64,000 bases of DNA from Rhizophagus clarus (taxonomy: Eukaryota; Glomeromycota; Glomeromycetes; Glomerales; Glomeraceae): the NCBI GenBank assembly GCA_015698045.1, contig BLAL01000218.1, positions 930,001 through 994,000 on the forward strand. The letters are read 5' to 3'. Made by a program: the position numbers and the translations under genes. Below, in pieces: positions 1 to 13,081 of the stretch. Positions within the stretch are counted from its first letter, which is position 1; each line of letters starts with the position of its first letter. The notes under the pieces were generated by a model, which ran no database searches, was not told the DNA's origin, and worked only from the letters and a program-made list of their open reading frames with translations.

Positions 1-477
1 TGAACGACGAATCATTCAAACCAAGCATTTCATGATGAAATGAACAATTAAAATTGTTATAAATTGAATGTATTACTAAATCTTCATACAAATAAAGATC
101 GTTATGACAACTTTTATAGTAAAAAGTGATGTAATAAATATGTCACATAGCGCGGTTTACCGAATCCTTTGTTTCACAAAAAAATGTAACGAGATAATTT
201 CTTCTTTAAAAAGATAAGCGTTTAACTACTAAGAAATTTCTTGTGGAATTTTTAGAATTCGTATAAAGAATCTTATTTTTTTTATATTCACAGTGCGTGA
301 AAAAAAGTATATAATAACTATTTCTTGAATGTTCTTATAATTAACAATTATTGAGCAACCAATCAATTATAAGCTAAGCATCGAGTTTTTGACATCAAAA
401 CGCATCACCAATTGATCATACATAAAATAGGAATACTAAATTTATATGTATTAAAAGCAATAATCTTTCAAAAGAAA
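1..477. other. AT-rich intergenic DNA
   Basis: No open frame or repeat of note was seen. The stretch leads into the kinase relic that follows. Confidence 0.5.
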
Positions 478-1000
478 CTCTACAAATTTGTGATTTGTGC
501 TAAAACAATGATTCTCCATTAAGTGGGAATGGAAATAAGGTCGTCGATGATTTTATAAAGTACACACAAACTAACCATAGTTATGGAGAAATGGAATTTG
601 TTCCTTATGATAAATTCAAAGATGTAAAATTTACTGCCGAAGGAGCAATTAAAATATATTATAATTCATAAATAATCTGAAAGTTTTTGAAGAATAATTG
701 ATTAAATCATACAAGATTTACAAATTAAAAGTTGGAATTGATTAATATAGATCGGAAACATTACTATTTTTGACTTCCATTATTACAAGAAAATCTGTTA
801 TGGTATGATGATATTAGGAATTAAAAAAATTAATCAAGTTGCTTAGCATTTTATTACAGCTTGATCGGATGTAACAATTTAATGCAAAAATATAATAAAT
901 AAGTAAAGTAGAAGTAAGATTTAAAAAATATAACCATAGTATCATAGTATATGTAATGAAGATTTGGATAAATTTATAACTTTACAATTTCGATTTTTAA
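478..1000 (+). pseudogene. Kinase gene relic (N-terminal part)
   Basis: At 525-669 the + strand reads a segment ending in the motif MEFVPYDKFKDVKF, which aligns with the segment around 13295-13440 that opens the kinase domain of the pseudogene at 13082 (MEFVPYEQFKDIEF there). The upstream codons for GNKVVDDFIKYTQ also match the second copy (GNKVIDDFIR). After the lysine-tyrosine-tyrosine region the frame stops and the glycine-rich loop is not preserved (EGAIKIYY in place of EGGFSKVY). Weak coding flavour (NEDLDKFIT) continues near 960-990. I read it as the dead 5' part of a TKL-like kinase of the same subfamily as the 13-kb copy. The homology is seen between the two copies; the family name is inferred from the intact relative at 3037. 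Confidence 0.7.
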
Positions 1001-1232
1001 CAGATATGATAGTTTTAAATCAATTAGAGAAAAATTTTGTTGAATTTCTAAAGAGAAAGTTTTATGATTTATATTTAATTGAAAGTTTATTAAATAAACA
1101 CTGATCAAAGATTAATGCTTGCTCAACTTAAATTATTTAATTTTTGTAAAATATTATTTTATATTCCTTAACGTTTTTTTGTTTATTAATGATCAAAAAG
1201 AAAAATTGGATTAACGAAATTTCTCATTTATG

Positions 1233-1923
1233 CAGTGTTGGCAAGTGACATGAAATGATACAAATGATATTAGTGACATGTCACATGTCATTATATCATT
1301 TCAAAAGGCAAATGACAAATGATTGTCATTTAAAATATATCATGTGACCTGTAATATATTTCGCATATTTATTCTGTTAACTTTTTATTACATTAGATAT
1401 TTAATTCAAGTTTATCATTGAACTAACATAAACTGGCATTTCTAAAGATTCATTAAATAAATTAAGTAGATTTCATTTAGCTAATGGATTATCTACTGGA
1501 TGAGTATCCTGCCCACCTACTTCAAAATTATAAGTTTCTTCATTTATAACCATCATCGCTATCTAAATGATTTTCTTTGTCAACCGACAAAAACGCGAAA
1601 AAAAATTAAAATCTTTAGATTCATTTTGCATAAAATAAAATGTTATCACTTATTTTTTTTTCCAAATTTAATAAACAAAATATGTTCATTAAGCTATTTT
1701 GGGTATACACGCCTAAAAGAATTACCATTAAGAAATATTTTTGCCGCAAAATGTATCATCAAATGATAATGATATTATCATTTAAAAATGACACATGTCA
1801 TTTCGTCACTTGTCATTTGTAAATGACATTTATTTTTTAAATGATACGAATTCTTATATCATTTTGATATCATTTGGGATCATTTAAAAATTAGCCAAAT
1901 GACATTGTCATTTGCCATCACTG
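1233..1923. mobile_element. hAT-type MITE, 691 bp, with 8-bp TSD
   Basis: The left end reads CAGTGTTGGCAAGTGACA and the reverse complement of the right end CAGTGATGGCAAATGACA (16 of 18 identical). The element is flanked on both sides by the identical octamer CATTTATG (1225-1232 and 1924-1931). CAGTG ends plus 8-bp duplications are the signature of the hAT superfamily. The interior is full of short palindromes around AAATGACA/TGTCATTT and has no transposase-like frame, so it is non-autonomous; short open frames inside (1500-1822) look like chance. Insertion is placed by the perfect TSD. Confidence 0.9.
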
Positions 1924-1931
1924 CATTTATG

Positions 1932-3036
1932 AGCATCAAAAGAACTCTAATTTCAAAAAAAAAATACATAAATTTGACGTTACGTTATTGTTACAATATG
2001 CGAACGCCAGTAATCATGATGTCTAAATAATAATCGAACTAACTATTAATAACAGAAATAAAATAACTCGTATTACATTCATACGTATTGAAATATTAAA
2101 ATTTCTTTCAACGGCTTTTTTTTTTCATCAAAACTTAACAGCAAGGGATTGAAAATTAAAAAATTTAAGACGTTTTTATGTTTATTACCTACTACTGTTT
2201 TTAAAATGTGTATTAGTTTCGAATCAAAAATTTTTTTTTTGGCATAAAAATTTCATAATAGTTAAACCAAAAAAAAGAAGTAATGAAGTCTAAAAATTAT
2301 TTCAAATCTTTTCTTATTTTATTTGTAACTCATCGTCAATACTTTAATACATAATTCGTTCAATTGGCATCCCGTTTTATTATGCCGTTTAATTCATTTT
2401 TACAAACAAAAAATCTTTCTTCATCATCTTTATTATGATTTACATTCTTTCGTTATATACTGAATAAATTTCTATATTTAGTCTAACCACCTCTGTTAAA
2501 TATTTGTTACAGTTTCAATTAACTGTTAACATAAATTTTAATTTAAATTATACAAAATACTGTAGGTCTGGTTTAATATGTCGATGTTGAAGTTCACTAA
2601 AAAAAATATTCCGCTTTTTTGCTACAATTACAATATTTTATAACAATTCACGTGGATAATCGATTAAGCTCCCAATTTTTTTTCGCTTTATGTATACTAG
2701 TAATTAATATACAGGATAGTTTGACATAAGAAAATTAAGTAACACTTTAAACTCGTGCAAAAATGAGTTTGGTTGAAAAATAAATTTATATTGTATAATG
2801 CAAAAATATATTATTTGCGACAATTTCTGTTTTCTGATTTGTTTCCAATTTTGTCAAAAATCAATGAATATGCGCTTCCTTTATGTGGTGGCACACTGGC
2901 ACGATGCCACATGACATAAGGTAGATCAGTAGACAATACTAAAATTCGGTCGTTACACCACTGACTTTTTTTCTTTTTATGCACCTTTTGCGCTCAGTAA
3001 AACTATTTTTTTAACACTTTAAGCAATTTAATCATT
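1932..3036. other. Intergenic DNA and kinase upstream region
   Basis: AT-rich, with several A or T runs. The last 160 bp, directly upstream of the kinase start, are less AT-rich and hold a hairpin (listed separately). No gene is visible. Confidence 0.5.
2885..2914. promoter_or_regulatory. Short hairpin upstream of kinase gene
   Basis: GTGGTGGCA and TGCCACAT face each other around an 11-nt spacer, about 125 bp before the kinase ATG. It is the most GC-rich patch in the upstream region. A role in expression is only a guess. Confidence 0.25.
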
Positions 3037-5374
3037 ATGTCTACTATTCAAAGAAATTTAGTTTACCAAGCAATTACTAGAGCATCAGCATCGCTTGATT
3101 ATAATATCCATAAAGGTTTACAAAAACAATATGAATTTATACAACAAACAATTCTTGCTGATAACTCTCTTACAGAAGATGAAAAAACTGAAGCAATTAG
3201 ATTAGTTAATAATTATCTTGACCGAGATAAAATTTTTTATAATAAAGGAACAAGAAGAATTTGTGAAAATTGCCAGAAAGAATGTCTAGCTACATTATAT
3301 TGCGAATATTGTGTACGAAATTATTTAATAGCAAATTTTTCAAATTGGACATCCGGTAATAATGATATTGATGATTTAATACAACAATGTCAAAAAGAAG
3401 CACTTTGTCCAGATATGATAGTAGAATGGATCCCATATTATAATTTAGAAAATATTGAATATATAACCAAAGGTGGATTCTCGGAAATTTATACAGCAGG
3501 TTGGATTGGTGGGTGTTATGAGGAATGGGACTCCAAAAAACGACAATTAGAAAGAAGTAAAGCGTCTCCCGGAGAACAAAATTTTGTTGCTGCAGTTATA
3601 CTTAAAAAATTAGAAAATATTGAAAGCGCAAGTCAAAGTTGGTTTGAAGAGGTTTGTAATTTAAAAATATTAATAATGAAGAAATTCAATTAATTTTAAA
3701 TAATAAAAAAACTTTTCTATAGGCTAAATCACATATAACTATAAGTAGTAAACATCCAAGAATTGTTAAATGTTATGGTATAACACAAAACCCATCAAAT
3801 GGAAGTTATATGCTCGTTATGAGTAGAATGGATGTAAATTTAAGACAATATTTGCAACAAAATCATAATCAACTTACATGGAAAGAAAGAATTAAAATTG
3901 CTTTTGAAATAATTGATGCACTTCGTTGGATTCATGAAGAGAAGTCAATTCATAGAGATTTGCATTCTGGAAATATATTATATAATCAATATCAAAATTA
4001 TTGGCGTATAAGTGATCTTGGATTTTGTGGTCCTGTTAACAAATCACCAAGAAGTATATATGGAAACCTTCCTTACATAGCACCAGAAGTTATTGCAGGA
4101 GGAAAATATACTTTTGCATCAGATGTTTATAGTTTTGCAATGCTTATGTGGGAAATTTCATCTGGAAAACCTCCTTTTGGTAATTATGAACATGATTATT
4201 ACCTTGCAATGAATATAATTAATGGTATAAGACCAAGAACAGTATCAGGAACTCCTTTAGAATATAAAAATTTAATGAAACAATGTTGGGATGCTGATCC
4301 ATTAAAAAGGCCTGATATTAATACACTTAAATATAAAATAAGTGGAATCAATGCATTATATCAAAATGTATCAGACGAATTAGATGTGAATGATAATTTA
4401 GAAACAAGTAATATAGAAACAAATTATACAAGCAGCAAATTATTCACAAGTAAAGTTCATCAATTTGAAAATTTTCCTGAACCAAGGAATGCTACAGAAG
4501 GTACATGAAATGTTTATTATCAATTCTTTTTATTAAAGTTTATTAATAAATTTTTTTTATTTTATATAATAACAGAAGAGCAAAAAGGTAATATAAAATT
4601 AATGAATTTTGTTAAAAGTTAACTTATTAAGAAAATCTTTGATTATTATAATAATTTATAATAGCATTTCACAGTAAATCATACGAATTCAGTATTCCTG
4701 ATAATAGTAAGTATATTTATTAAAAGCTTCATCAGATTTTTATAACATATTAATATTAATCTTGATTTTAGTTGATGATTTTAATAACTCGAATAAACAA
4801 GAAAATTATATTAGCAAGTCTAAAACAATTAGTATATTAAAAGGTAAATATCATCAAAAATTTTTTATATAGTGACAAATAAATAATTAATTCATAACTT
4901 TAAATAATTTAAGATACAAGTAAAAAGCTATCTAGAGTATTTAAGAATCTAAAAATAAAATCAAAGAACGGCAAGTAAAATAGGCTATTAATATATTTTA
5001 AATAATACAATCGATAGTGTTAATATGATTTTAATTTAAAACATAGATATCAAAAATGATTATAAAGGTGAAACAACACAACATCATAATAAAAAACAAA
5101 ATATTGAAATCGATGGTAAACAAATATTTTATTATTATAACAATAATATTTTGATATCGTTTTTGTATCTATTTTAATTTAATTTTCATTATTTACAGAT
5201 AAAGATGATAAAGATGATGAAATATACAATAACCCAAACCTTCATCCAGAAAATGATGAATTCGAGATTCCTGATGGTTGGTACTTCAAAATCAATTAAA
5301 TCAATTAAAATGTAACGATTATTTGTTTTTATATTAATTAATCTTTATATATTTATTTTTTAGATGGATTTTAA
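3037..5374 (+). CDS. TKL-like protein kinase, 9 exons
   Basis: Protein kinase of the tyrosine-kinase-like type expanded in Glomeromycotina, about 577 residues. Proposed exons: 3037-3651, 3723-4500, 4576-4587, 4665-4706, 4772-4843, 4914-4970, 5047-5115, 5199-5276, 5364-5374; all phases join in frame. A cysteine cluster (residues about 76-97, CxxC and CxxC) precedes the kinase domain. Visible motifs: glycine loop KGGFSEIY near 146, HRDLHSGN at 282-289 (catalytic Asp and Asn present), DLG in place of DFG at 303, APE at about 324-326, then SDVYSF and CW-x6-RPD. Catalytic residues are present, so it may be active. The C-terminal third is encoded by tiny exons and is acidic and low-complexity (YNNPN, EFEIPDD). 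Intron 6 (4971-5046) appears to start with GCAAGT (GC-AG). If the last intron is not used the protein ends at 5299. Substrate unknown; cytosolic signalling role inferred from the family. Confidence 0.85.
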
Positions 5375-6447
5375 ATTATTTTTTAATTTGATATCTTGAT
5401 TTATTTCAAATTATTTAAATTATTTAGCACTAAGACTAGAGTAGCAAGAAATTTCTTAGTTTGTAATTTAAATAGTTCTCCTATATTTATATCTTATTCA
5501 ATTAAATAAATAAATTATCAATATACTTCTTCATGATGATTGTAAAACGACTAAAACGTCAAACTAAAAATTGATTTCAATTAATTCACTCTTACAAAAA
5601 ATAATTTATTGCACGTGATCAAGTAACTTATCTGGAATGAGAGGGTCAACACAAAAACAATAAGCAAATGATATGTCCGTAAATTCATAATATTTTTAAT
5701 TAAATCTCATGAATTAACTAAGATTTATTTATTAACGATTAACAGATTATATTTACAAAAAGATTAATTTTCACATCAATATTATTATTATTATTCTAAA
5801 CTATTATTTTTTTCCGAATATTTTTCCCTAAACTATATAAATGTTTAAATCATTAACATTATCCATTATTTCTGAATCTGTAACCAAATCAACGTAAAAA
5901 CTCTTTTTTTTTTTTGATAATCTCATGTCTTTTGTTTTTGATTAGTATTTTAATTTAGCTTAATTCGTTGCAATGCTTGTTAAACAAAGATAAAATGACT
6001 GAATGAAATCATTTCCGGATTACAAAATACCCTTTTTTGCTTTATTTTATTAGAACATATGATATTATCATTCTATGCAAATATAATATTAATACGATTA
6101 CACCCAAAGAGAATATACTTAGAATTTTGTGAATTTATAAAATAAAATATTCTATTATATTACGTACTGATTTATATTAAAATTCTGAAGATTATTTATT
6201 CCTATGTATAAGAAATTCATTTAATAAATTTGTAAAGCGAATAAAAGCATTTAAGTAGTAAATAAAAACAAAAACTGCCATAATATAAATCAGAAAAAAA
6301 AACTTTAATAAAATTATTTCACGAGAAACAAGTATAATTAAGTACTAATGTGCAGAATCTTTACTTCTTTATTTAGAATTCTATGATGTAACCATTTTTT
6401 TTTTGAGTGGCGTAAAATTTTTATTGCTTAATAAGAACGAATTAGAT

Positions 6448-6640
6448 ATCTAAGATTAAAAAAAAAAAAGTAATGATCCAAATTACAAAGATGATATGTT
6501 GATTAATTCCAAATAATTACTCTTTACGCATCTCTCAAATATAAAATGACCAAATCATAGAAAATGTGAAGGATATTATATATATATAAATTTCCTAAAG
6601 CATCGTTTGTTGAAAAACAGTAATCTTGAAACTTTAATTT
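6448..6640 (+). repeat. Dispersed repeat, copy 1 (promoter-like)
   Basis: Diverged match to 24047-24290. Shared blocks, in the same order: an A run with GTAAYGAYYCAAATTACAAAG, a TACGC/TGCGTATC block, AATGACCAAATCAT, GGAT-AT-TATA with TTCCTAA, and CTTGAAACTTTAATTTT/CTGAAACTTTAATTTT. The TATA-like block followed by a conserved leader suggests a duplicated promoter and 5' leader that has lost its gene. Function is inferred. Confidence 0.5.
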
Positions 6641-8274
6641 TTCCAAAGCTTTATGAAGGTCTATCATCTGAGACCTTTTCATGGGACGTTCTTCACATGA
6701 TACACCGACGGATTTTTACCACCGATTTAGAAAGTCTGAAAGCGTAGGGAATATTTTTTGATTACAATAAGAAGGAAAATGTGGGCAAAAAATTTAGACT
6801 GAATATGTAATAATATAAAGTTTAAAATTTATGACATGACAGGAATTTAATTGAGAACATTAAAGCTGCTTGCGCTTGTACTGTATTTAATGATCGAATA
6901 AGTCAAAGTTGTATTAAATATTGTTTTATTTATTTTAGTTTGAACAGATGTGTTTAATTACGAGTTACAGTGACATTGTAAAACGCTCAAGGTGTTGAAG
7001 AGGACAAAACGCACTTATAAACTTATTACCTAATCCTAGGACCGTCTCACGTGCGAATGCTCCAGCAACTACATCCGCGGTGAAGAAAATAAAACACCTG
7101 GGGAAATAAAAAAAAGGAATATCGGCAAAATTTTTGATAACTTAGGTAACTCAAATGGTTCAATTCATCCTTTTTAAACTTTATTATTCACGCTTAAAGG
7201 TATTTTATATTCTTTTTAATTTTTATTGTCTTTCATATCCAAGAGTAAATTATTGAACACGTTTATAAAATCTTCAATTGTGAATATCATAAAAATAGTA
7301 TGAAATAATTTATAAATTGTACAACGAAAGAATTATGTGGTTATATCTAACTTTCATGCTAATAATAACTTGTTTCATAATATTATCGACATGATTCTTT
7401 ATTTATCCATTTATTTTGATGTTGTAATCCCCTTTATTTTCATTCATTTAATAATTAACTTTGTAGTTCGAAAATCTTGGATCAGAACTAAGATTTAATA
7501 GTTTTGCTGCGTCATAAAGAAAAAAGCCTGATATTTATATTTAAATTTACGTTACATAACAAGTTTAACTCTAACCACGGTTTACAAATTTATACAAATT
7601 ACCCAATGGATTATTCGTTATAGTCATATTTCAAAGCAGATAGGCTAAAATAGATCATTAAGTTTAAGGGACAAACACTATTATTCTCATGACAGATTTT
7701 GGTCGTTCATTTTTTATTTTTCTTGTGTTTCTGAAAGTAAATGAAACACGTAGTAGTACTGACAATGATGAGTCTACTGTTTCTGATTCCAGCTTCTTCA
7801 AAAACTTTAAAATGTTCATTTTTATATTTTCGTTTATAGCTTTTTTTCACAAATAGAATATTAAAAAGCTACGTAATATTATGGAATATGTTGAGGATAA
7901 TATTTATGTACTAATCATTTTTTAATGTAAAGTTAGTTTACATTTTAATAATATGATTGTTGATGAAAATGTGTTGCTCGCAATATATAATAATGGCTGG
8001 TTGTTATTATTCTATAGTTCCAATGAATAAGCTACTCGTGCAGTTATAAACCTATAAACCCCAGCTGATTTCATGTGAGATCACAAATGTCCGCTGATTA
8101 ACATCTCCTATACGATTTCTATCTACATAAGGAATACCAGAATAAAACTTTAGACTTTTGAATGAAAATAACAAAGAATGTAAGTTATACAGTATTACAA
8201 AATATGTATTTAAATCAAAATTTATAATAGTTAGTCAAGTATGCATTTTTAAAACCTCAATTAATCAATGTAAT

Positions 8275-8925
8275 AAAAAAAAAGTCTTTCCGAAAAGTAT
8301 CAAAAGCTTACGTAAAGTAAGCTTAATATTAAACCGCTCAAATTTAATTATTTGTTTAACGTACTGTACCTGCCTCTCTATTTCCTTAAAAATCTGAACT
8401 AAATAAATATTATATACGTTTGTTTATTGTAAACCCCTCCCCTCAAACTTTTCATAAAATCAGAACGTTAAGCAAACAATTAAATTAAATTGGAGTGGCC
8501 TTATGTTTAAATCTAAATGTATAATTATTTAAACGTATATTTTTATTCAATATAACAAAAAAAAAAAATTATACTTCCCAAAAATATAAAAGCTTACGTA
8601 TAAGTAAGCCTAATTAACTTGAAGTTACAGATTTCTGAGAAGAAACTTATAAATTACAGACAATTTATATATTTGGAAAAGTGTGAAGATAGGCTGGATC
8701 AATTTGATCTTTTTAACAAAATTCCCAAAAAATATAATTTGTCAATTTTTTTTAATTCTCCTTCTTTTCAAAAATTTCGATTTTATATAAACACAAAAAG
8801 GATTTTTTCTCTAAAATACCCCTCTCTCGCATCTCTCATCTTCTCACCTCCCTCTCCCTCCTTCTCTTTTTTCAATAGGAACATTTGTTAAACAAAAAAT
8901 CCAATTGGTCCGGCCTTATGCAAGT
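8275..8925 (+). repeat. Degenerate direct duplication (two units)
   Basis: Two units share both ends and a similar middle. Each begins with AAAAGCTTACGTA followed by AAGTAAGC (8305 and 8590), has a C-rich block in the middle (CCCCTCCCCTC, and CCCCTCTC with CCTCCCTC), and ends with a GGCCTTATG (8497 and 8912). The order is preserved, so this looks like a segmental duplication or two copies of one short element; no TSD was found. Confidence 0.4.
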
Positions 8926-10854
8926 GTATTAATAAGTTAAATAGCTTCACTGGAGCAAATTGTCAAGTAAGCTAAATATATTTAGCAATAAACGATAATA
9001 ATCGCCCAGTTAGACTCTTTATTAAGGAAAATTGAATTAGAGATCATAACCTACATTCGGTATTCCATTACACCTTTCATTTCACGTACCCCTAAGGCAA
9101 CGTTTAACCATTGAGCGAATACATCAAATCAAATATTCTCTGCAACATGACAAATAAAATATATGCGTTATGTTCAATTTAATATAAATAGGGGCCTTTT
9201 TTAGAATGTTTAGAATGAGAATTTAAAAAAAAAATCAATATATAAAAATACCAACTTGGTTAACCATAGACACAAATAAATTCGAAATTTTAACAAATTT
9301 AAATGCGAATTATTAACGCTATGTTATCTTTATTGTGTAAGTCCGGATTCATCTTATTCTCCAAGAGTCCGAAATTTTTGATTAACCTGATGGGTCATAA
9401 CGTAATCCACTTTTCTGGGTGATACTGGATTATAATTTATAATCCATTTTTGCAGGAAGTAAAATTTCCTTTTTTTGGTTTGTATAACATCACATGATAT
9501 ACTGGCCAATAAAAGTGAGGTGGCACAATTCAATGACATATATATATAGTATATAGATGAGTAAGTATACTGTATTTCTGTATTTCTACATTTTTTTTTA
9601 TACCAAGAGATATTAACTGTTAATAAAATGAACATCAAATATATAACATAAGAAAACCCTTTTTATAAATCATTTAAAATAACTAAAACCATTAGCATAA
9701 AATTATATTATTATTTGACTAAATGTTACTAAAAGTCCAGTAAAATTTTCAATCATAGAAATAACTTTCATATGAACCTATTACTCGTAACTTTACATTT
9801 TTTTTCCCCTTAAGCCATAAGTCAGTCATTTCGAACGCATCAAAAAATTTACCGGACTTATAATAAGAAGTAAGCCAATTAAAATAATTTATGCCAATAA
9901 ACTTATTTTAACCATTAGTACATTGGTTTTCCGTGACTCCAGATTCAACCATTATATAATTAACCCTAATTTTCGATATCGGACTTTTTACTTTATATAC
10001 GGATCACGAATTAATATAAATTTACTTTAATTTACTTTTGTAGATTTTAATTTTTTTTCTTATCGTCATACTTTATTCGGTCTCTCTCATTTAAAATTTT
10101 TCCACTTTCCAATCAAGATTGATACTTATATCATAAGTAGTACAAGTAATGCAAAAAACCATACAGTAGAACATTAGGAAAATAAAAGGACCAATTAAGT
10201 TCTTCAGAAAATTGCAACTTCGATTAAGTAATTGGCATCTTTTTTAATATCTAAATAATAGGTTTGAAGCGTGTGATGTAATACCTTTATAGATCTTATT
10301 GATTTTATGATGAAAATAAATGAATCAACTGATGATGGACTGGTGAAAACTCTGAATTGCCAAATTGTGAAGAATATAACATAAATTCTGTAATATTTAC
10401 TTTTTTTTTCAATTTTTCAGACGGGTTTTTTTTCATTTTGTTAAATAAGAAACGTAACGATATTTTTATATTTGTAACTTAAAATAAAAACAAATTAAAA
10501 AATTCTCAATTGTTAAAAGAAATACTTCAATAAAAACTTTAATTATTAAATATTTCAGTTGTTAATAAATTTATAAAAAAAAATCTTACAATATATACGA
10601 GATTTAAAGATGGGATAGATTATTCAATGTTCAATTGTTTCATGAATTATAATATAATCTATTAAAATATTATTTAATACAAACATGGATTTTAAAGAAG
10701 CCAAAAAACCATTACGTTTTTATATAAATTCCATCATTTAAAAATATAATTATTAATTACATTTTTTTTTATAATCCATCCCTTTAAAATTTATATACAA
10801 TCCACGTAAACTTAATAAATAAATTATCATCAATCTTCTAACAAATAATGTTTA

Positions 10855-12182
10855 ATCATGGATTTAATTTCAGTAAGTTCATGCTCGATAAGTTTATCCG
10901 TGCATCCTGGTTGAGACTAGATCGATCAGCTGAAAGTTATTGGATTTGAGATTTAGCTTCCTCTGAATCTTTGACATCAACTATAAAAACGCTAGGAGTT
11001 TTTTCTTTAAGGAGTTTATGTGCGTAACCCCATGGATTTACTAATAGAAAGAATTAATAAAGTTTCAAATCACAATATGATTAATATATATACTAACCTA
11101 AGGCACCGTCAGCTGATCCAATAGCACTCAGAATAGTAGATGAACTATTTTAAAGTTTATAAATAAGATAAGTCACTTGCTAACTCATTATTTGAATATA
11201 ACTCAAACTTTTAATTACCATTGTTCAGTCGTTGATTCTTGAATAAAACTTCCTGCAGCTACAGAGAAATAACCAGTTGTTCCAGGTGGTACTGTACATC
11301 ATATGGATTACTATTAAAAGGATAATAATTGACCAAGCTTCCTATTTTTGGTGTTGTATGGTAACGGGGTCCGAATTCTATAATAGCACTAGCATCACCC
11401 AGAAGAAAGAATGGCATTATACACGCTCGTTTTAAATTTGACCTGGAAAACACATCCTAATATGAAACATCATACCAATGCAACATAATTGGACATCCCA
11501 GCAATAAAATTCCATTGAAGTTCCAACTCTGATCGAGTAGCTTTGTCAATTTCATTAACAACTTTATTTGGATTCATAAATGGATCGAAATCTAATAATA
11601 AAAATATTGAATATTAACGATCAAACTAACTCAAACTGCAGTATGCAGTGGAATTTGATAATTTACTAACCAGGAGAAATCAATTTTATGGAAAGGAAGT
11701 TATGCCGAGAGTATTTACTTCGGCTGCAGTTGTATTTACATAGAAATACAATCCAATCTTTGTCAAATTATCTATGAGTTTGTCTGGGTGGTCGTACTTT
11801 ATAGTTTTGTTAGCCTCAAAAGTGTAACAGAAATTTCGATAGGTACCCAAATTAGTTACAGAAGGTCACTATTGTTTCCATATTTCAATTATAAAATCAC
11901 AACGCAATATTAACAGATCTGGAGCCGTCCCACATATTTTTATATCTATAAAAAAAAAATCATTATTTTAATTCGTAATTTTAATTTGTTGAAATAAGGT
12001 TTACCAAGAACATCTACTTGATCCAAGAAGTTCCGCTCAACATTTCAGGATTGGCTTATTTATCACGATACCATATATCAAATAAACCAAGTAGGAGATG
12101 TAAGCTGCAGTAAGTAATCCACATATAGTGTAACGGATATTACGAAATCGTCTTGACTCATCTTCTCGCTTAACAAATTCCA
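10855..12182 (-). pseudogene. Membrane-protein pseudogene, multi-exon
   Basis: On the minus strand an ATG at 12182 opens MEFVKREDESRRFRN followed by a hydrophobic membrane segment (TICGLLTAAYISYLVYLIYG, residues about 19-38). The frame is lost after NKPIL by one extra base; in the shifted frame it continues as VERNFLDQVDV and then reaches a plausible intron. Further exon-like pieces follow: an ICGTAPDLL block, a KTIKYDHPDKL block, FDPFMNPNKVVNEID, a RYHTTPKIGSLVNYY block and NPWGYAHKLLKEK. At least five frameshifts or stops separate them. I infer a dead copy of a lineage-specific single-pass membrane protein family with a short cytosolic N-terminus and a large outer part; the biochemical role is unknown. 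Confidence 0.75.
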
Positions 12183-12670
12183 TGATTTAATTAATTATAA
12201 AAAAATAAATAAGAATCAACTGTTAATCTTATGTCTGGCCCGCTCGAAGTAGTCATTTTTAACTGGTTATTTTTTACCCAGCTCATTCTTTTGTGGAACG
12301 ATAATCGTGTTTCACAAGAAACAGACCATATGCGATAAACATATTTCTTAATTAATTCAAGTTATTAGAAACGACGGATCTCATATGAATCTAAATTTGG
12401 AAATACGTTTTTTTTTTAAAAAAAAAAAATCATGATTGTAAATCGAGAATTAAAAATCCCATACTCTTGTATTCTTTTTTGTCTTTTATGGCGTCGAACA
12501 GTCAAAAGAAAGAATAAAATATTATTCGTTATATATCTCAAAGAAACAATATGGCGTTCTCAACGAATATTATTCGCAATGTAGTTTGACGCGCAAATAA
12601 GCAGCTGAACAACAAATATTCTTCATTAGGATTTTTCATATATGCAGCGTAAAAATGAGAATAATTACAT

Positions 12671-12709
<39 letters not shown>

Positions 12710-13081
12710 TGCAGTATGGTCAGTATACTATCTCCAAAAGATCAGAATTTTAAATAGTAACAATCTTGAATTTTTCTTAACAGATCTACAATAAATGTGT
12801 ACCACGTAACACTATCATATTAGAAGGTTAGAAGCTTAATCCTTCATATTCCAATTAAGTCATTGGAAGCTTCTAAGAATAACACTGTTTGTAAGACTAA
12901 ATAATTCTTTACATTCTATCGACTTCTACTAAAAACTTCTCTGAAATACGTATAGAATTATAAAATTTGGAGAAAGAATTCCTTGTTTAACAATTAAATT
13001 TTTAAAAAACGTATATAACAAGATAAATTTTCTCAAACCCAAAGAACTAATTTATTTATTTATTTATTTTCAAAAAAAAAA
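12183..13081. other. Intergenic DNA with poly(T) tract
   Basis: Contains an uninterrupted run of 34 T (12673-12706) and an A/T homopolymer pair at 12410-12430. TTTATTTATTTATTT precedes the dead kinase at 13082. No gene seen. Confidence 0.6.
12673..12706. repeat. Poly(T) homopolymer, 34 bp
   Basis: Continuous T on the + strand. It could be the poly(A) tail of an old minus-strand retroposon, but no body or TSD was recognised, so it is listed only as a homopolymer. Confidence 0.8.

Larger units (their letters stand above)
5375..10854. other. 5.5-kb gene-poor intergenic region
   Basis: No convincing gene. It holds a diverged copy of a dispersed repeat (6448-6640), an internal duplication (8275-8925) and a short palindrome at 9429-9449 (TGGATTATAA facing TTATAATCCA). 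Moderately less AT-rich patches at 6660-6760 and 7020-7110 may be old coding relics, but no frame longer than about 30 codons resembles anything I know. The open frame on the minus strand at 9354-9638 (94 codons) has no recognisable feature. Confidence 0.5.

Noticed and set aside
1500..1822. Two overlapping short frames of 60-88 codons
   Set aside because: They lie inside the hAT MITE, are AT-driven and have no splice or domain support.
8158..8891. Frames of 79 and 90 codons with S/P/F-rich text
   Set aside because: They follow from the T/C-rich blocks of the duplicated segment; no codon bias or conserved feature.
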